DNA of 64,000 bases, from the NCBI RefSeq assembly GCF_000427965.1, contig NZ_ATZA01000001.1:62001-126000 (forward strand), in the 5' to 3' direction. Shown one piece after another: positions 16,616 to 25,309 of the stretch (position 1 is the stretch's first letter; each line of letters begins with the position of its first letter). Under the pieces are notes generated by a model that did not search any database, had not been told where the DNA came from, and was given only the letters and a program-made list of their open reading frames with translations. Source of the DNA: Olivibacter sitiensis DSM 17696. GTDB taxonomy: Bacteria; Bacteroidota; Bacteroidia; Sphingobacteriales; Sphingobacteriaceae. The translations under genes and the position numbers were made by a program.

Positions 16616-19506
16616 GCAAGCAGCTCCTTGATGTCATCCGAGGTGAGGGACTTCACGAAGGTCTCCTCCGTGGTGATCAATTGGTCTGCTACGGTCTTTT
16701 TCCGATTTTGTAGGGAAAGGATCTTTTCTTCTACGCTGTCCTTGGTGATGAATTTATAGATAAAGACATTTTTCTTTTGCCCTATCCTGTGCGATCGGTC
16801 AATGGCCTGCTGTTCCACGGCAGGGTTCCACCAGGGGTCGAGGATGAATACATAGTCGGCTTCTATCAGGTTGAGCCCCACGCCGCCGGCCTTAATGGAT
16901 ATGAGGAACAGTTTGATGTTGTCGTTTTGACGAAAACTGGTGACTACTTCCTCCCTGTTCTTGGTGGAGCCATCCAGATAGGCATAGTCGAGCCCCTCTT
17001 GGCCAAAATGCTGCTTGAAGAGGTCGAGCTGGCGCACAAACTGCGAAAAGATAAGCACCTTGTGGCCCCTGCTCAGCACGTTTTCCAAGGTGTACAACAC
17101 ATTGTCAAACTTACCTGAACCATTCTCGTAAGTTTGGTCCAGCATCTTGGGGTGATTGGCTATTTGCCTTAGTTTGGTGAGTCCCTGCAATACCTGTATG
17201 GACGAGAGGCCGAGGGTTTCGCCCTCGGTATTGAGTATTAGGTTGCGGTATTCCGATTTGATGGACTCGTACTTCTGGGCCTGCTCTTCGCTCATGTCGC
17301 AATAGATGACCTGCTCCGTTTTTGGAGGCAGCTCGGTGGCTACCTGTGCCTTGGTACGCCTCAGCATGAAGGGTTTTATTATGGCTTGCAGCTTGCGGGC
17401 CTTTTCTTCATCTTTTTTCTTTTCTATGGGAGTGACATATTCGTTCAGGAAATAGCTGTGCCCACCCAGCAAGCCCGGGTTGAGGAAAGTCATCTGGCTC
17501 CATAGATCGGCCACTGAATTTTCCAAGGGCGTACCGCTTAGAATGAGCTTGTGTTTGCCCTTCAATTTCTTTACGGCAAGAAAAGATTGCGAGCTGGGGT
17601 TTTTGATGATTTGGCTTTCGTCCAATATGATGTAATGAAAGAAGAACTCGCTAAGCAGGTCCATATCTATCCGTGCGATGCCATAAGTGGTAATCACTAC
17701 GTCGACCGAGGAGAAAATAGCTGCATTTTTACTCCTGTTGGTGCCCGTATGGGAGAGTATTCGCAGGTCGGGGGCAAACTTCTGCGCTTCCTGTAGCCAA
17801 TTGTAGATAAGCGAGGTGGGCATCACAATAAGGGAGGGAGTGGTGCCATTTCCCAAGATCTCTTGCTCTTCCTTTTCCTTTTGGAGTAAGGCCAGCGTCT
17901 GTATGGTCTTCCCCAGCCCCATATCATCCGCAAGACATCCCCCGAAATGGTATTTCTTCAGAAAATGGAACCAATCATAGCCCGCTTTTTGGTAATGTCT
18001 CAGCTTAGCCTTGAAGTTGAGGGGCACGGCATAGGGCTCTATATGCTCAAAGTCGACCAATTTGCTCAATTTGCGTTCCATGCTCAGGTAGGCTATGCCT
18101 CCGTCATCCAGCCGATCGAGGAGGCCAAGGTGGTATTTCTGCAAGTGCAATTGATCTCCAGATTGGGAAAAATGAAAAAGATCGCTAAACTTTGCAAACC
18201 AACTTTCCGGAATAATGGCTATCTCCCCCGATGGAAGTGTGAATTCCCTTTTATTGTTCAGGATGTGTTCCTTAAGGGACATGAAAGGAATCTGATAATT
18301 GCCAAATTTCACGGTGGCCTTGACATCAAACCAGTCATTGTCTTCCGTCACCTCCATATTGATGGAGGTCTGTGCCAAGAGGTATTTTTTCTTGTTGGTT
18401 TCACTGTCTACCTTAAAACCCATTTCCTGCAATTTGTCGTAGTGCTCGTTGAGCCAAGCCATGAGGGCATAGGGATCAGTGGAGGGGTTGCCTGCCAGCT
18501 GTAGGGAGACAAACATATCCGGTCTTTTTTCCAGTCCAAGCGCAAGAAGTTTTTCCAGCTTATTGCTTTCCCATTGTAGCGATCTCTTGATGCGATGAAA
18601 GACGTAGCGGTCTTCTTCTTCGCGGTGTTCTAGTTTCACGCTCACTTTATGTTCACTTCCCGCAGGGAAAGTGTAGGGGCCGTACTTAAAAAATAGTTCC
18701 AGGAATGGTCCCGCCTGTTGAGGATCAATGATTTTGAGAATAGGAGTGCCTTCGTGCTGATAGGTTTTGATTTCAAACCCTTCGGCATACACATGATGTT
18801 TCTCTATCAGACCCTTGACGAAGCGGTCGTAATAGGTGGGTTCCGAGCTGCGAGGTATGGAAATATAGCGCTTGTTGAGAAATGGGAGGAGCTTCTTGCC
18901 GTCCAGTGCTTGGTCAAAATGGTACAGCGTGTCTTCCAAGAGCATGCGTGCCGGTTCGTTGACTATGATCTGCGCATCCTTGAACATAAACTCGATGCGG
19001 ATACCCTGGTATTTGATCGTAGGAAAATAGCGCGTCTCCTCTTCGCTGCGCCTGAAGTGAAACAGTATGGAAGCAGGCTCGGAAGCCAATTTTACTTCAC
19101 GCTCCACGGGCCAGCCTTCTTTGCTCATTAGATAAAGGGGCTTTTCGCCAATGAGGGAGAAAATCTGATTGAGTACATGCTCTATCTTGGGCCTAATATA
19201 GGCATATAACTTTTTGTCAAAGATAGATTGGAAGAACTCGGTCGCGCGGATTGGCTTTTTGTGCATCCGTTTTATTAAGGCTCCTTGTTCTAGTCCATCC
19301 ATCAATTTGATGAGCTTGAGATCGGTAGCATCCATGGAAGCAGCAAAATCCTTGGCCGTATGGCTGAAGATGCGTTGGTGCGTGAGCGAAAAGCCCCCAT
19401 CTGCATTGAGCTGTACGATATGGGGCTCCATGACGTAGTCCAAAAATTCGTGTTTGCAAAGGGAATAAACTAAAGCATAAGGCTTTTGCGTATCTATCCG
19501 TACCAT
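16612..19506 (-). CDS. SNF2-family DEAD/DEAH-like helicase
   Basis: Large SF2 ATPase of the SNF2/HepA type (964 aa), likely a DNA translocase acting on nucleoprotein complexes. The N-terminal half (about 1-490) is a poorly conserved region of the kind found in bacterial SNF2 proteins. Helicase motifs follow: Walker A in LADDMGLGKTIQT, motif II as DESQ in YIILDESQIIKN, motif III SGTPLEN, then the C-terminal domain with IFSQFVRQLD, SIKAGGVGLNL and the motif VI segment QQAIDRSHRIGQ. A SWIM zinc motif is not seen at the N terminus. It has no operon partner and is convergent with the fucose cluster. Confidence 0.92.
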   Translation of the reverse strand: MVRIDTQKPYALVYSLCKHEFLDYVMEPHIVQLNADGGFSLTHQRIFSHTAKDFAASMDATDLKLIKLMDGLEQGALIKRMHKKPIRATEFFQSIFDKKLYAYIRPKIEHVLNQIFSLIGEKPLYLMSKEGWPVEREVKLASEPASILFHFRRSEEETRYFPTIKYQGIRIEFMFKDAQIIVNEPARMLLEDTLYHFDQALDGKKLLPFLNKRYISIPRSSEPTYYDRFVKGLIEKHHVYAEGFEIKTYQHEGTPILKIIDPQQAGPFLELFFKYGPYTFPAGSEHKVSVKLEHREEEDRYVFHRIKRSLQWESNKLEKLLALGLEKRPDMFVSLQLAGNPSTDPYALMAWLNEHYDKLQEMGFKVDSETNKKKYLLAQTSINMEVTEDNDWFDVKATVKFGNYQIPFMSLKEHILNNKREFTLPSGEIAIIPESWFAKFSDLFHFSQSGDQLHLQKYHLGLLDRLDDGGIAYLSMERKLSKLVDFEHIEPYAVPLNFKAKLRHYQKAGYDWFHFLKKYHFGGCLADDMGLGKTIQTLALLQKEKEEQEILGNGTTPSLIVMPTSLIYNWLQEAQKFAPDLRILSHTGTNRSKNAAIFSSVDVVITTYGIARIDMDLLSEFFFHYIILDESQIIKNPSSQSFLAVKKLKGKHKLILSGTPLENSVADLWSQMTFLNPGLLGGHSYFLNEYVTPIEKKKDEEKARKLQAIIKPFMLRRTKAQVATELPPKTEQVIYCDMSEEQAQKYESIKSEYRNLILNTEGETLGLSSIQVLQGLTKLRQIANHPKMLDQTYENGSGKFDNVLYTLENVLSRGHKVLIFSQFVRQLDLFKQHFGQEGLDYAYLDGSTKNREEVVTSFRQNDNIKLFLISIKAGGVGLNLIEADYVFILDPWWNPAVEQQAIDRSHRIGQKKNVFIYKFITKDSVEEKILSLQNRKKTVADQLITTEETFVKSLTSDDIKELLA

Positions 19507-19602
19507 ATATCGAATGCCAGTTTCATTAAAAAAGCTTTAAAGATAGGAATTATACATGAAATGCGAGTTTTCTCCCGATGTAAAAATTAATTTTTATTTC
19601 CG

Positions 19603-19610
19603 TAATTTTG
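19603..19610 (+). promoter_or_regulatory. -7 box for purL
   Basis: TAATTTTG matches TAnnTTTG and ends 21 bases before the purL ATG at 19632. The corresponding -33 region is A/T-rich with no clear TTG. No purine operator was recognised. Confidence 0.4.
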
Positions 19611-19631
19611 TGCCATCAAATAACAACGAAA

Positions 19632-22600
19632 ATGATTTATTTCTTCGGAAACCAATCCAATACCATTTTTGCCGTACAAATAGAACGACCGCTCGTAGTG
19701 CCCGAAATCTCGAAACTGAACTGGCTCTTTGGGGAGGCATACTTGATAGAAGAATCCGTTTTGACGGATTTTTTTGTTGGTCCCCGCGCCGCCATGGTCA
19801 CTCCATGGAGTACCAATGCAGTGGAGATTACCCAAAACATGGGCATAAGCGGCATCTTACGCATAGAGGAATTCCACCGGGTGGAGGAGGGGTTTGCCGA
19901 TTTCGATCCCATGCTATTGCAGAAATACAGTAAGCTGGACCAAGAGATATATACCATACATATACAGCCCGAACCGGTCTTGGAAGTAGACGACATCGCT
20001 GCCTATAACCAGCAGGAAGGACTTTCATTGAGCGCCGACGAGGTAGATTACCTCAACAAGCTGGCCGACCGTCTTGGACGTAGGCTGACAGACTCGGAGG
20101 TGTTTGGTTTCTCGCAGGTCAATTCAGAGCATTGTCGCCACAAGATATTCAATGGCACCTTCATCATAGACGGGAAAGAGATGCCCAGTTCCTTGTTTAA
20201 GCTCATCAAAAAGACTGCAGAAGTCAACCCCAATGGTATCGTATCGGCCTATAAAGACAATGTAGCTTTCTTGAAAGGGCCACGTGTGCAGCAGTTTGCG
20301 CCCAAAAGCGCTGATGTACCGGACTACTATGAAGTGAAGGAGTTTGACTCGGTATTGTCTATCAAGGCCGAAACGCACAATTTTCCCACAACCGTGGAGC
20401 CCTTTAATGGCGCTGCTACGGGCTCCGGTGGCGAAATCAGGGATAGGCTGGCCGGTGGCCAGGGAGCCATTCCGCTGGCGGGAACTGCCGTGTATATGAC
20501 AGCACTTTCGCGTTTGGAAAACGACAGGCCATGGGAGCAGGCCATGGCCGAACGCCAATGGCTGTACCAAACCCCGATGGACATCCTCATCAAGGCCTCC
20601 AATGGCGCTTCCGATTTTGGGAACAAGTTTGGCCAGCCCCTCATTGCTGGTTCTGTGCTGACCTTCGAGCATGAGGAGAGCGGGCGCAAACTGGGTTACG
20701 ATAAGGTCATTATGCTGGCTGGTGGCGTGGGATATGGCAAGGCCGATCAGGCTAAGAAGCACGTGCCCAAGACTGGCGATAAGATTGTGGTGTTGGGTGG
20801 CGACAATTACCGTATTGGTATGGGAGGTGCGGCGGTTTCTTCGGCCGATACGGGAGCCTTTGGCTCGGGCATCGAACTCAATGCCGTGCAGCGTTCCAAT
20901 CCCGAAATGCAAAAGCGGGCCGCCAATGCCATCCGTGCCATGGTAGAGAGCGACCACAACGACATCGTGTCCATCCACGATCACGGTGCCGGTGGGCACC
21001 TGAACTGCCTGTCCGAGCTGGTGGAAGAGACCGGGGGCAAGATAGACCTGGATAAGCTGCCCGTGGGCGATCCAACGCTCTCTGCCCGAGAAATCATTGG
21101 CAATGAGTCCCAGGAACGCATGGGACTAGTGATTGCGGAAGAGCATCTTGCAGCGCTGAAGCGCATAGCGGACAGAGAGCGCGCCCCGATGTATACCGTA
21201 GGAGACGTGACGGGCGACCACCGCTTCACGTTCGAGTCCTCGTCCACGGGAGAAAAGCCGATGGACCTGGAACTGAAAGACATGTTCGGCAGCTCGCCCA
21301 AGACCATCATGGAAGATACGGCAGTAGAGCGCCAATACAAGCCACTGGATTACGATATAGATAACCTATCTGCCTACCTCGAACAGGTACTGCAACTGGA
21401 AGCGGTGGCCTGCAAGGATTGGCTGACCAATAAGGTGGATCGTTGCGTGGGTGGCAGGGTGGCCAAGCAGCAGTGTGCAGGTCCTTTGCAGCTGCCCCTC
21501 AACAATTGTGGCGTAATGGCACTCGATTTTCAGGGGAAGGATGGTATCGCCACTTCCGTGGGGCATGCCCCGCTATCGGCATTGATAGATCCCGCCGCGG
21601 GTAGCCGCATTGCGGTAGCCGAAGCCCTGTCCAACATCGTGTGGGCACCGCTCAAGGAAGGGATCAGGAGCGTTTCGCTGTCGGCCAACTGGATGTGGGC
21701 CTGTAAGAATGAAGGGGAAGATGCCCGCCTGTACGAGGCCGTTCAGGCCTGCTCTGACTTTGCCATCGCATTGGGAATCAATATCCCCACGGGCAAAGAT
21801 TCCCTATCCATGAAACAAAAATACCCCGATGGCGATGTCATTGCTCCTGGTACGGTCATCATATCGGCAGGTGGACATTGTACGGATATCACGGCAGTGG
21901 TAGAGCCGGTGCTGCGAAAAGGTGGAGGCCACATTTACTACATTAACCTTTCAGGGGATAAATATAAACTGGGTGGTACTTCTTTTGCCCAGATACGCAA
22001 CGCCATAGGCAATGAGACGGCCGATATACAAGATGCTGCAGCTTTCAAGAAAGCTTTTGATGCCGTGCAGGAATTGATAAAAGCGGGTGAAATTCAGGCA
22101 GGACACGACATTGGCAGTGGCGGATTGATCACTACCCTATTGGAATTGTGTTTTGCGGATCGCAACTTGGGTGCGCAAATCGACTTGAGTAGCCTGGGCG
22201 AAGCCGACATCGTAAAAGTGCTTTTTGCGGAGAACATAGGCTTGGTATTTCAGGCAGAGGAAGAGGTTGAGTCGTTGCTTACAAACGAAGGCATCGCTTT
22301 TCATAAAATAGGAACCGTACTGGAAGAGCCTGCGCTCCATGTGTCCAATGGCGGAAGTAGCACATGGAATTTCGATATCGACCATTTGCGCGACGTGTGG
22401 TTCAAGACTTCTTATTTGCTGGATCAGAAACAAAGTGGCACACTAAAGGCTAAAGAACGTTTTGAGCACTACAAAGACCATGTATTGCGGTATGTGTTTC
22501 CGGCTGCTTTTGATGGTAAAAAGCCGGTGATAGACAACACGCGCCCGAGGCCAAAGGCTGCCATCATTCGTGAGAAAGGTAGCAACTCGGAACGCGAACT

Positions 22601-23294
22601 GGCCAATGCGCTTTACCTAGCCGGTTTTGACGTAAAGGATGTGCACATGACCGATCTCATCAGCGGACGGGAAACACTGGAAGACATCCGCTTCATTGGT
22701 GCCGTGGGGGGCTTCTCCAATTCGGATGTTCTCGGATCCGCAAAGGGCTGGGCAGGGGCTTTTCTGTACAATGAGCAGGCAAGGGAAGCTTTGCAACAAT
22801 TCTTTGATCGAGAGGATACCCTATCAGTGGGTATTTGCAACGGTTGCCAATTGTTTATCGAACTGGGACTCATCAATAAAGACCATGCCGATAAACCCAA
22901 GATGCTTCACAACGACAGCCACAAGCACGAAAGCGGTTTCACCTCGCTAACTATTCAAGAAAACAATTCGGTGATGCTGAAGAGCCTGGCAGGAAGTACG
23001 CTGGGCGTGTGGATATCGCATGGCGAGGGCAAGTTCCACCTACCGTACGCCGAAGACCAATACCGTATCGTGGCCAAATATGGTTATGAAACCTATCCTG
23101 CTAACCCAAATGGGTCTGACTATAACACGGCCATGCTGTGTGATGAGAGTGGCAGGCATCTGGTGATGATGCCACACATCGAACGGTCCTTGTTCCAATG
23201 GCACTGGGCACACTACCCCATGGGCAGAAAGGACGAGGTGTCGCCTTGGATAGAGGCCTTCGTGAATGCCAGGAAATGGCTGGAAAAACATTAA
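19632..23294 (+). CDS. purL: Phosphoribosylformylglycinamidine synthase, single-chain
   Basis: Fourth step of purine synthesis: converts FGAR, glutamine and ATP to FGAM. The long single-chain form (1220 aa) carries the PurS-like N-terminal domain, linker (GFSQVNSEHCRHK), two ATP-binding AIR synthase-like halves (ETHNFPTTVEPFNGAATGSGG; HDIGSGG) and the C-terminal class I glutaminase. The latter shows the nucleophile Cys in GICNGCQLF and the acidic/His region in MPHIERSLFQWHW. The ATG at 19632 (MIYFFGNQSN) is chosen because the in-frame start at 19608 lies in the -7 box. A strong terminator follows at 23314-23348. Confidence 0.97.
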   Translation: MIYFFGNQSNTIFAVQIERPLVVPEISKLNWLFGEAYLIEESVLTDFFVGPRAAMVTPWSTNAVEITQNMGISGILRIEEFHRVEEGFADFDPMLLQKYSKLDQEIYTIHIQPEPVLEVDDIAAYNQQEGLSLSADEVDYLNKLADRLGRRLTDSEVFGFSQVNSEHCRHKIFNGTFIIDGKEMPSSLFKLIKKTAEVNPNGIVSAYKDNVAFLKGPRVQQFAPKSADVPDYYEVKEFDSVLSIKAETHNFPTTVEPFNGAATGSGGEIRDRLAGGQGAIPLAGTAVYMTALSRLENDRPWEQAMAERQWLYQTPMDILIKASNGASDFGNKFGQPLIAGSVLTFEHEESGRKLGYDKVIMLAGGVGYGKADQAKKHVPKTGDKIVVLGGDNYRIGMGGAAVSSADTGAFGSGIELNAVQRSNPEMQKRAANAIRAMVESDHNDIVSIHDHGAGGHLNCLSELVEETGGKIDLDKLPVGDPTLSAREIIGNESQERMGLVIAEEHLAALKRIADRERAPMYTVGDVTGDHRFTFESSSTGEKPMDLELKDMFGSSPKTIMEDTAVERQYKPLDYDIDNLSAYLEQVLQLEAVACKDWLTNKVDRCVGGRVAKQQCAGPLQLPLNNCGVMALDFQGKDGIATSVGHAPLSALIDPAAGSRIAVAEALSNIVWAPLKEGIRSVSLSANWMWACKNEGEDARLYEAVQACSDFAIALGINIPTGKDSLSMKQKYPDGDVIAPGTVIISAGGHCTDITAVVEPVLRKGGGHIYYINLSGDKYKLGGTSFAQIRNAIGNETADIQDAAAFKKAFDAVQELIKAGEIQAGHDIGSGGLITTLLELCFADRNLGAQIDLSSLGEADIVKVLFAENIGLVFQAEEEVESLLTNEGIAFHKIGTVLEEPALHVSNGGSSTWNFDIDHLRDVWFKTSYLLDQKQSGTLKAKERFEHYKDHVLRYVFPAAFDGKKPVIDNTRPRPKAAIIREKGSNSERELANALYLAGFDVKDVHMTDLISGRETLEDIRFIGAVGGFSNSDVLGSAKGWAGAFLYNEQAREALQQFFDREDTLSVGICNGCQLFIELGLINKDHADKPKMLHNDSHKHESGFTSLTIQENNSVMLKSLAGSTLGVWISHGEGKFHLPYAEDQYRIVAKYGYETYPANPNGSDYNTAMLCDESGRHLVMMPHIERSLFQWHWAHYPMGRKDEVSPWIEAFVNARKWLEKH

Positions 23295-23313
23295 GCAAGA
23301 ACCTATTGACTAT

Positions 23314-23348
23314 AAAAAGGGGGTAATTACCACGATACCCCCTTTTTT
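23314..23348 (+). terminator. Rho-independent terminator after purL
   Basis: GGGGGTA (23319-23325) pairs with TACCCCC (23336-23342), extended by A5 on the left and T6 on the right, with a ten-base loop. The T run directly follows the stem. It separates purL from the sigma factor promoter. Confidence 0.85.
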
Positions 23349-23381
23349 ATGTGCAAATTGTTACAAATAGGCGTTTATCTA

Positions 23382-23412
23382 TTTGACGAATGGATTGCTG
23401 TGTTTATATTTG
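23382..23412 (+). promoter_or_regulatory. Promoter of the ECF sigma factor gene
   Basis: TTTG at 23382-23385 and TATATTTG at 23405-23412 are spaced by 19 bases, a textbook Bacteroidota -33/-7 pair. The ATG at 23440 follows 27 bases after the -7 box. This also shows that the in-frame TTG at 23383 is not the start. Confidence 0.65.
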
Positions 23413-23439
23413 CGAGACCACATTATAACAAACCACATT

Positions 23440-24027
23440 ATGATAGGCTATCGAGACTTTGCCGATACCGAGTTATTGTCTAGATTAAAAGAAAATTGCC
23501 ACGAATCTTTCCAAAAAATCTATCGTCGATATTGGAAAGTGTGTTTTTTACAATTATACCGTAAGTCAGGCAATAAAGAGCTAGCGGAAGAATTGACCCA
23601 GAACGTGTTCGTATCGCTTTGGGAAAGGCGATCGATCGTGGTTATCGCCAATTTGTCGTCCTACCTTCAGACCGCTGCCAGATATGCATTTATCAATCAT
23701 CTGAAGACCATGCTCCAGCTAGATAACTATGCGGACTACCAAAAGCAGCATGGCAAAACAGACTGCAATAACCTAGAAGAGCAATTGGCCGTTCAAGACC
23801 TACTATCTGCCATAGAGAAAGGCATCAACATGCTCCCCCTCAAAACCAGAAAAATATTTGTCTTGAGCCGATTAGAGTACCAGTCGGTGAAGGAAATTTC
23901 CAGAGCACTTAAAATTTCCGAAAAAGCAGTCGAATACCATATCACCCAATCGCTGAAGATCATGCGAGTGGTCTTGAAGGATTACATCATCGTGATGGTG
24001 TTGCTAGCTATTTTGCCCATTGCCTAA
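23440..24027 (+). CDS. RNA polymerase sigma-70 factor, ECF (FecI-like)
   Basis: Extracytoplasmic-function sigma factor (195 aa) of the Bacteroidota FecI family. Region 2 spans about 15-85 (ESFQKIYRRYWKVCFLQLY, then AEELTQNVFVSLWERR), region 4 about 125-180 with the helix-turn-helix EYQSVKEISRALKISEKAVEYH. The C terminus is hydrophobic (KDYIIVMVLLAILPIA), as in several members. It is followed 97 bases later by its FecR-type anti-sigma factor and then by susC/susD, so it probably drives those genes when the outer-membrane receptor is occupied. Confidence 0.93.
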   Translation: MIGYRDFADTELLSRLKENCHESFQKIYRRYWKVCFLQLYRKSGNKELAEELTQNVFVSLWERRSIVVIANLSSYLQTAARYAFINHLKTMLQLDNYADYQKQHGKTDCNNLEEQLAVQDLLSAIEKGINMLPLKTRKIFVLSRLEYQSVKEISRALKISEKAVEYHITQSLKIMRVVLKDYIIVMVLLAILPIA

Positions 24028-24124
24028 AAAAAAACAAAAAAATCTTAGGGATGTGGCCTTTTTGTTTTACTATATTATATGAAAGGCTCTCTTAAAGCCG
24101 AATTAACTAATTAGTAGAACCATT

Positions 24125-25165
24125 ATGAGTCGCAAGGCATTTCGTGATTTATTGGAGCGGTATCTAAAAGGTAAATGCTCGCCAAAGGAACAGAAAATCG
24201 TGCGTCAATGGTATGATTTGCTCGATACCGACAGGGACTTTGAGTTAGGAGATGCCGACTTTGATGAGATAGAAGCGCGCCTATGGAGCCAAATTAGCCA
24301 GAAGACGACCACCATAAACCAAGTTAATAATACCGAAGCACGAGATAACGGTCATAAATCACTGTCCGTTAAGAAACCCTTGTTGGCCATTGCAGTTTGT
24401 ATGGTTTTATTGATCATGGTATCTTGGTGGATAAACAATGGGAAGAGTAGTGCTATGGGGGAGCCTAGTTTTTTGACTTCAGCAAGCAGTAAGGTTATCG
24501 TCGTAAGCAATGAGCATGATCGTCCGAAATTAATAATCCTGCCCGATTCGTCTACTATAGAATTATACAAAGGATCCGAGGTGAAATACGCAAAGCGATT
24601 TGATGAAAACAGGAAAATTTTATTGAAAGGAGACGCTCTTTTCGATGTGAAGAAGAATGCCCATTCTCCTTTTGTAGTTTATCGTGAAGGAACGATAACA
24701 AAGGTACTTGGTACCAGGTTTTTGATTAAAGGTGATGGAGAGCAGGGTAGCAGTGAGGTTATCGTATATGACGGAAAGGTAGAGGTCATGGAGAATAATG
24801 AAAAAAGGAACTTGATTGCCAGGATGATGACAAAACCAGCACGCGTGAGCCTATCCGTCAATCAACGGGCTATCGTGCAAAAAGACAAACATACCATCTG
24901 TGAGACTATCGTGGAACATCCCATGCCTTTAGAAACTAAACAAAATCTGTTGAAAGCCGGTAGCTTCGACGAAATGCCACTCGATAAGTTGACAGAGAAG
25001 TTGAGCGACATCTACGGCATAGGCATTAAGGCCGAACCGAATGTGGGACATCTTACATTTACGGGCAATCTGGATAATCTGGAGCTGTTCAGTTTGTTGG
25101 AGATGATTTGTTGTGTAACCGCCACCAAGTACGAAATAAAAGGGAAAGAAATTTTTATTCAATAA
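24125..25165 (+). CDS. FecR-family anti-sigma factor
   Basis: Inner-membrane sigma regulator (346 aa). The cytoplasmic N-terminal part (1-80) binds the sigma factor; one membrane helix lies at about 82-103 (LLAIAVCMVLLIMVSWW). The periplasmic FecR domain (about 130-230) includes LPDSSTIELYKGSEVKYAKRF, ALFDVKKNAHSPFVVY and VLGTRFLIKG, and the DUF4974 domain closes the protein (about 275-346, SFDEMPLDKLTEKLSDIYGI). DUF4974 is expected to touch the STN domain of the SusC protein encoded next. Gene order sigma, FecR, SusC, SusD is the standard trans-envelope signalling arrangement. Confidence 0.93.
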   Translation: MSRKAFRDLLERYLKGKCSPKEQKIVRQWYDLLDTDRDFELGDADFDEIEARLWSQISQKTTTINQVNNTEARDNGHKSLSVKKPLLAIAVCMVLLIMVSWWINNGKSSAMGEPSFLTSASSKVIVVSNEHDRPKLIILPDSSTIELYKGSEVKYAKRFDENRKILLKGDALFDVKKNAHSPFVVYREGTITKVLGTRFLIKGDGEQGSSEVIVYDGKVEVMENNEKRNLIARMMTKPARVSLSVNQRAIVQKDKHTICETIVEHPMPLETKQNLLKAGSFDEMPLDKLTEKLSDIYGIGIKAEPNVGHLTFTGNLDNLELFSLLEMICCVTATKYEIKGKEIFIQ

Positions 25166-25234
25166 TTAATGACCAATTTCAAACAAGCTAAATAAATGTG
25201 CCTATGAATATAACCTGATTATAGTGATGAAAAA

Positions 25235-25262
25235 GACCGACAATATGGGGGTATTGTCGGTC
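25235..25262 (+). promoter_or_regulatory. Perfect hairpin between fecR and susC
   Basis: GACCGACAATA (25235-25245) and TATTGTCGGTC (25252-25262) form an 11-bp perfect stem with a six-base loop rich in G. No T run follows. It lies 69 bases after the FecR stop and 47 before the SusC start, and may attenuate readthrough, mark RNA processing or protect the susC mRNA. Confidence 0.6.
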
Positions 25263-25309
25263 ATAAGTTAAAATCATGATTTTTTTGCGAACCATAATTT
25301 TTCGAATTT

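Noticed and set aside
20124-20999. Long antisense frame inside purL
   Set aside because: purL is fully conserved across this region; the antisense frame is His/Arg-rich shadow sequence.
23383-23439. Upstream TTG start for the ECF sigma factor
   Set aside because: This region contains the -33 and -7 promoter boxes; the ATG at 23440 begins the conserved domain.
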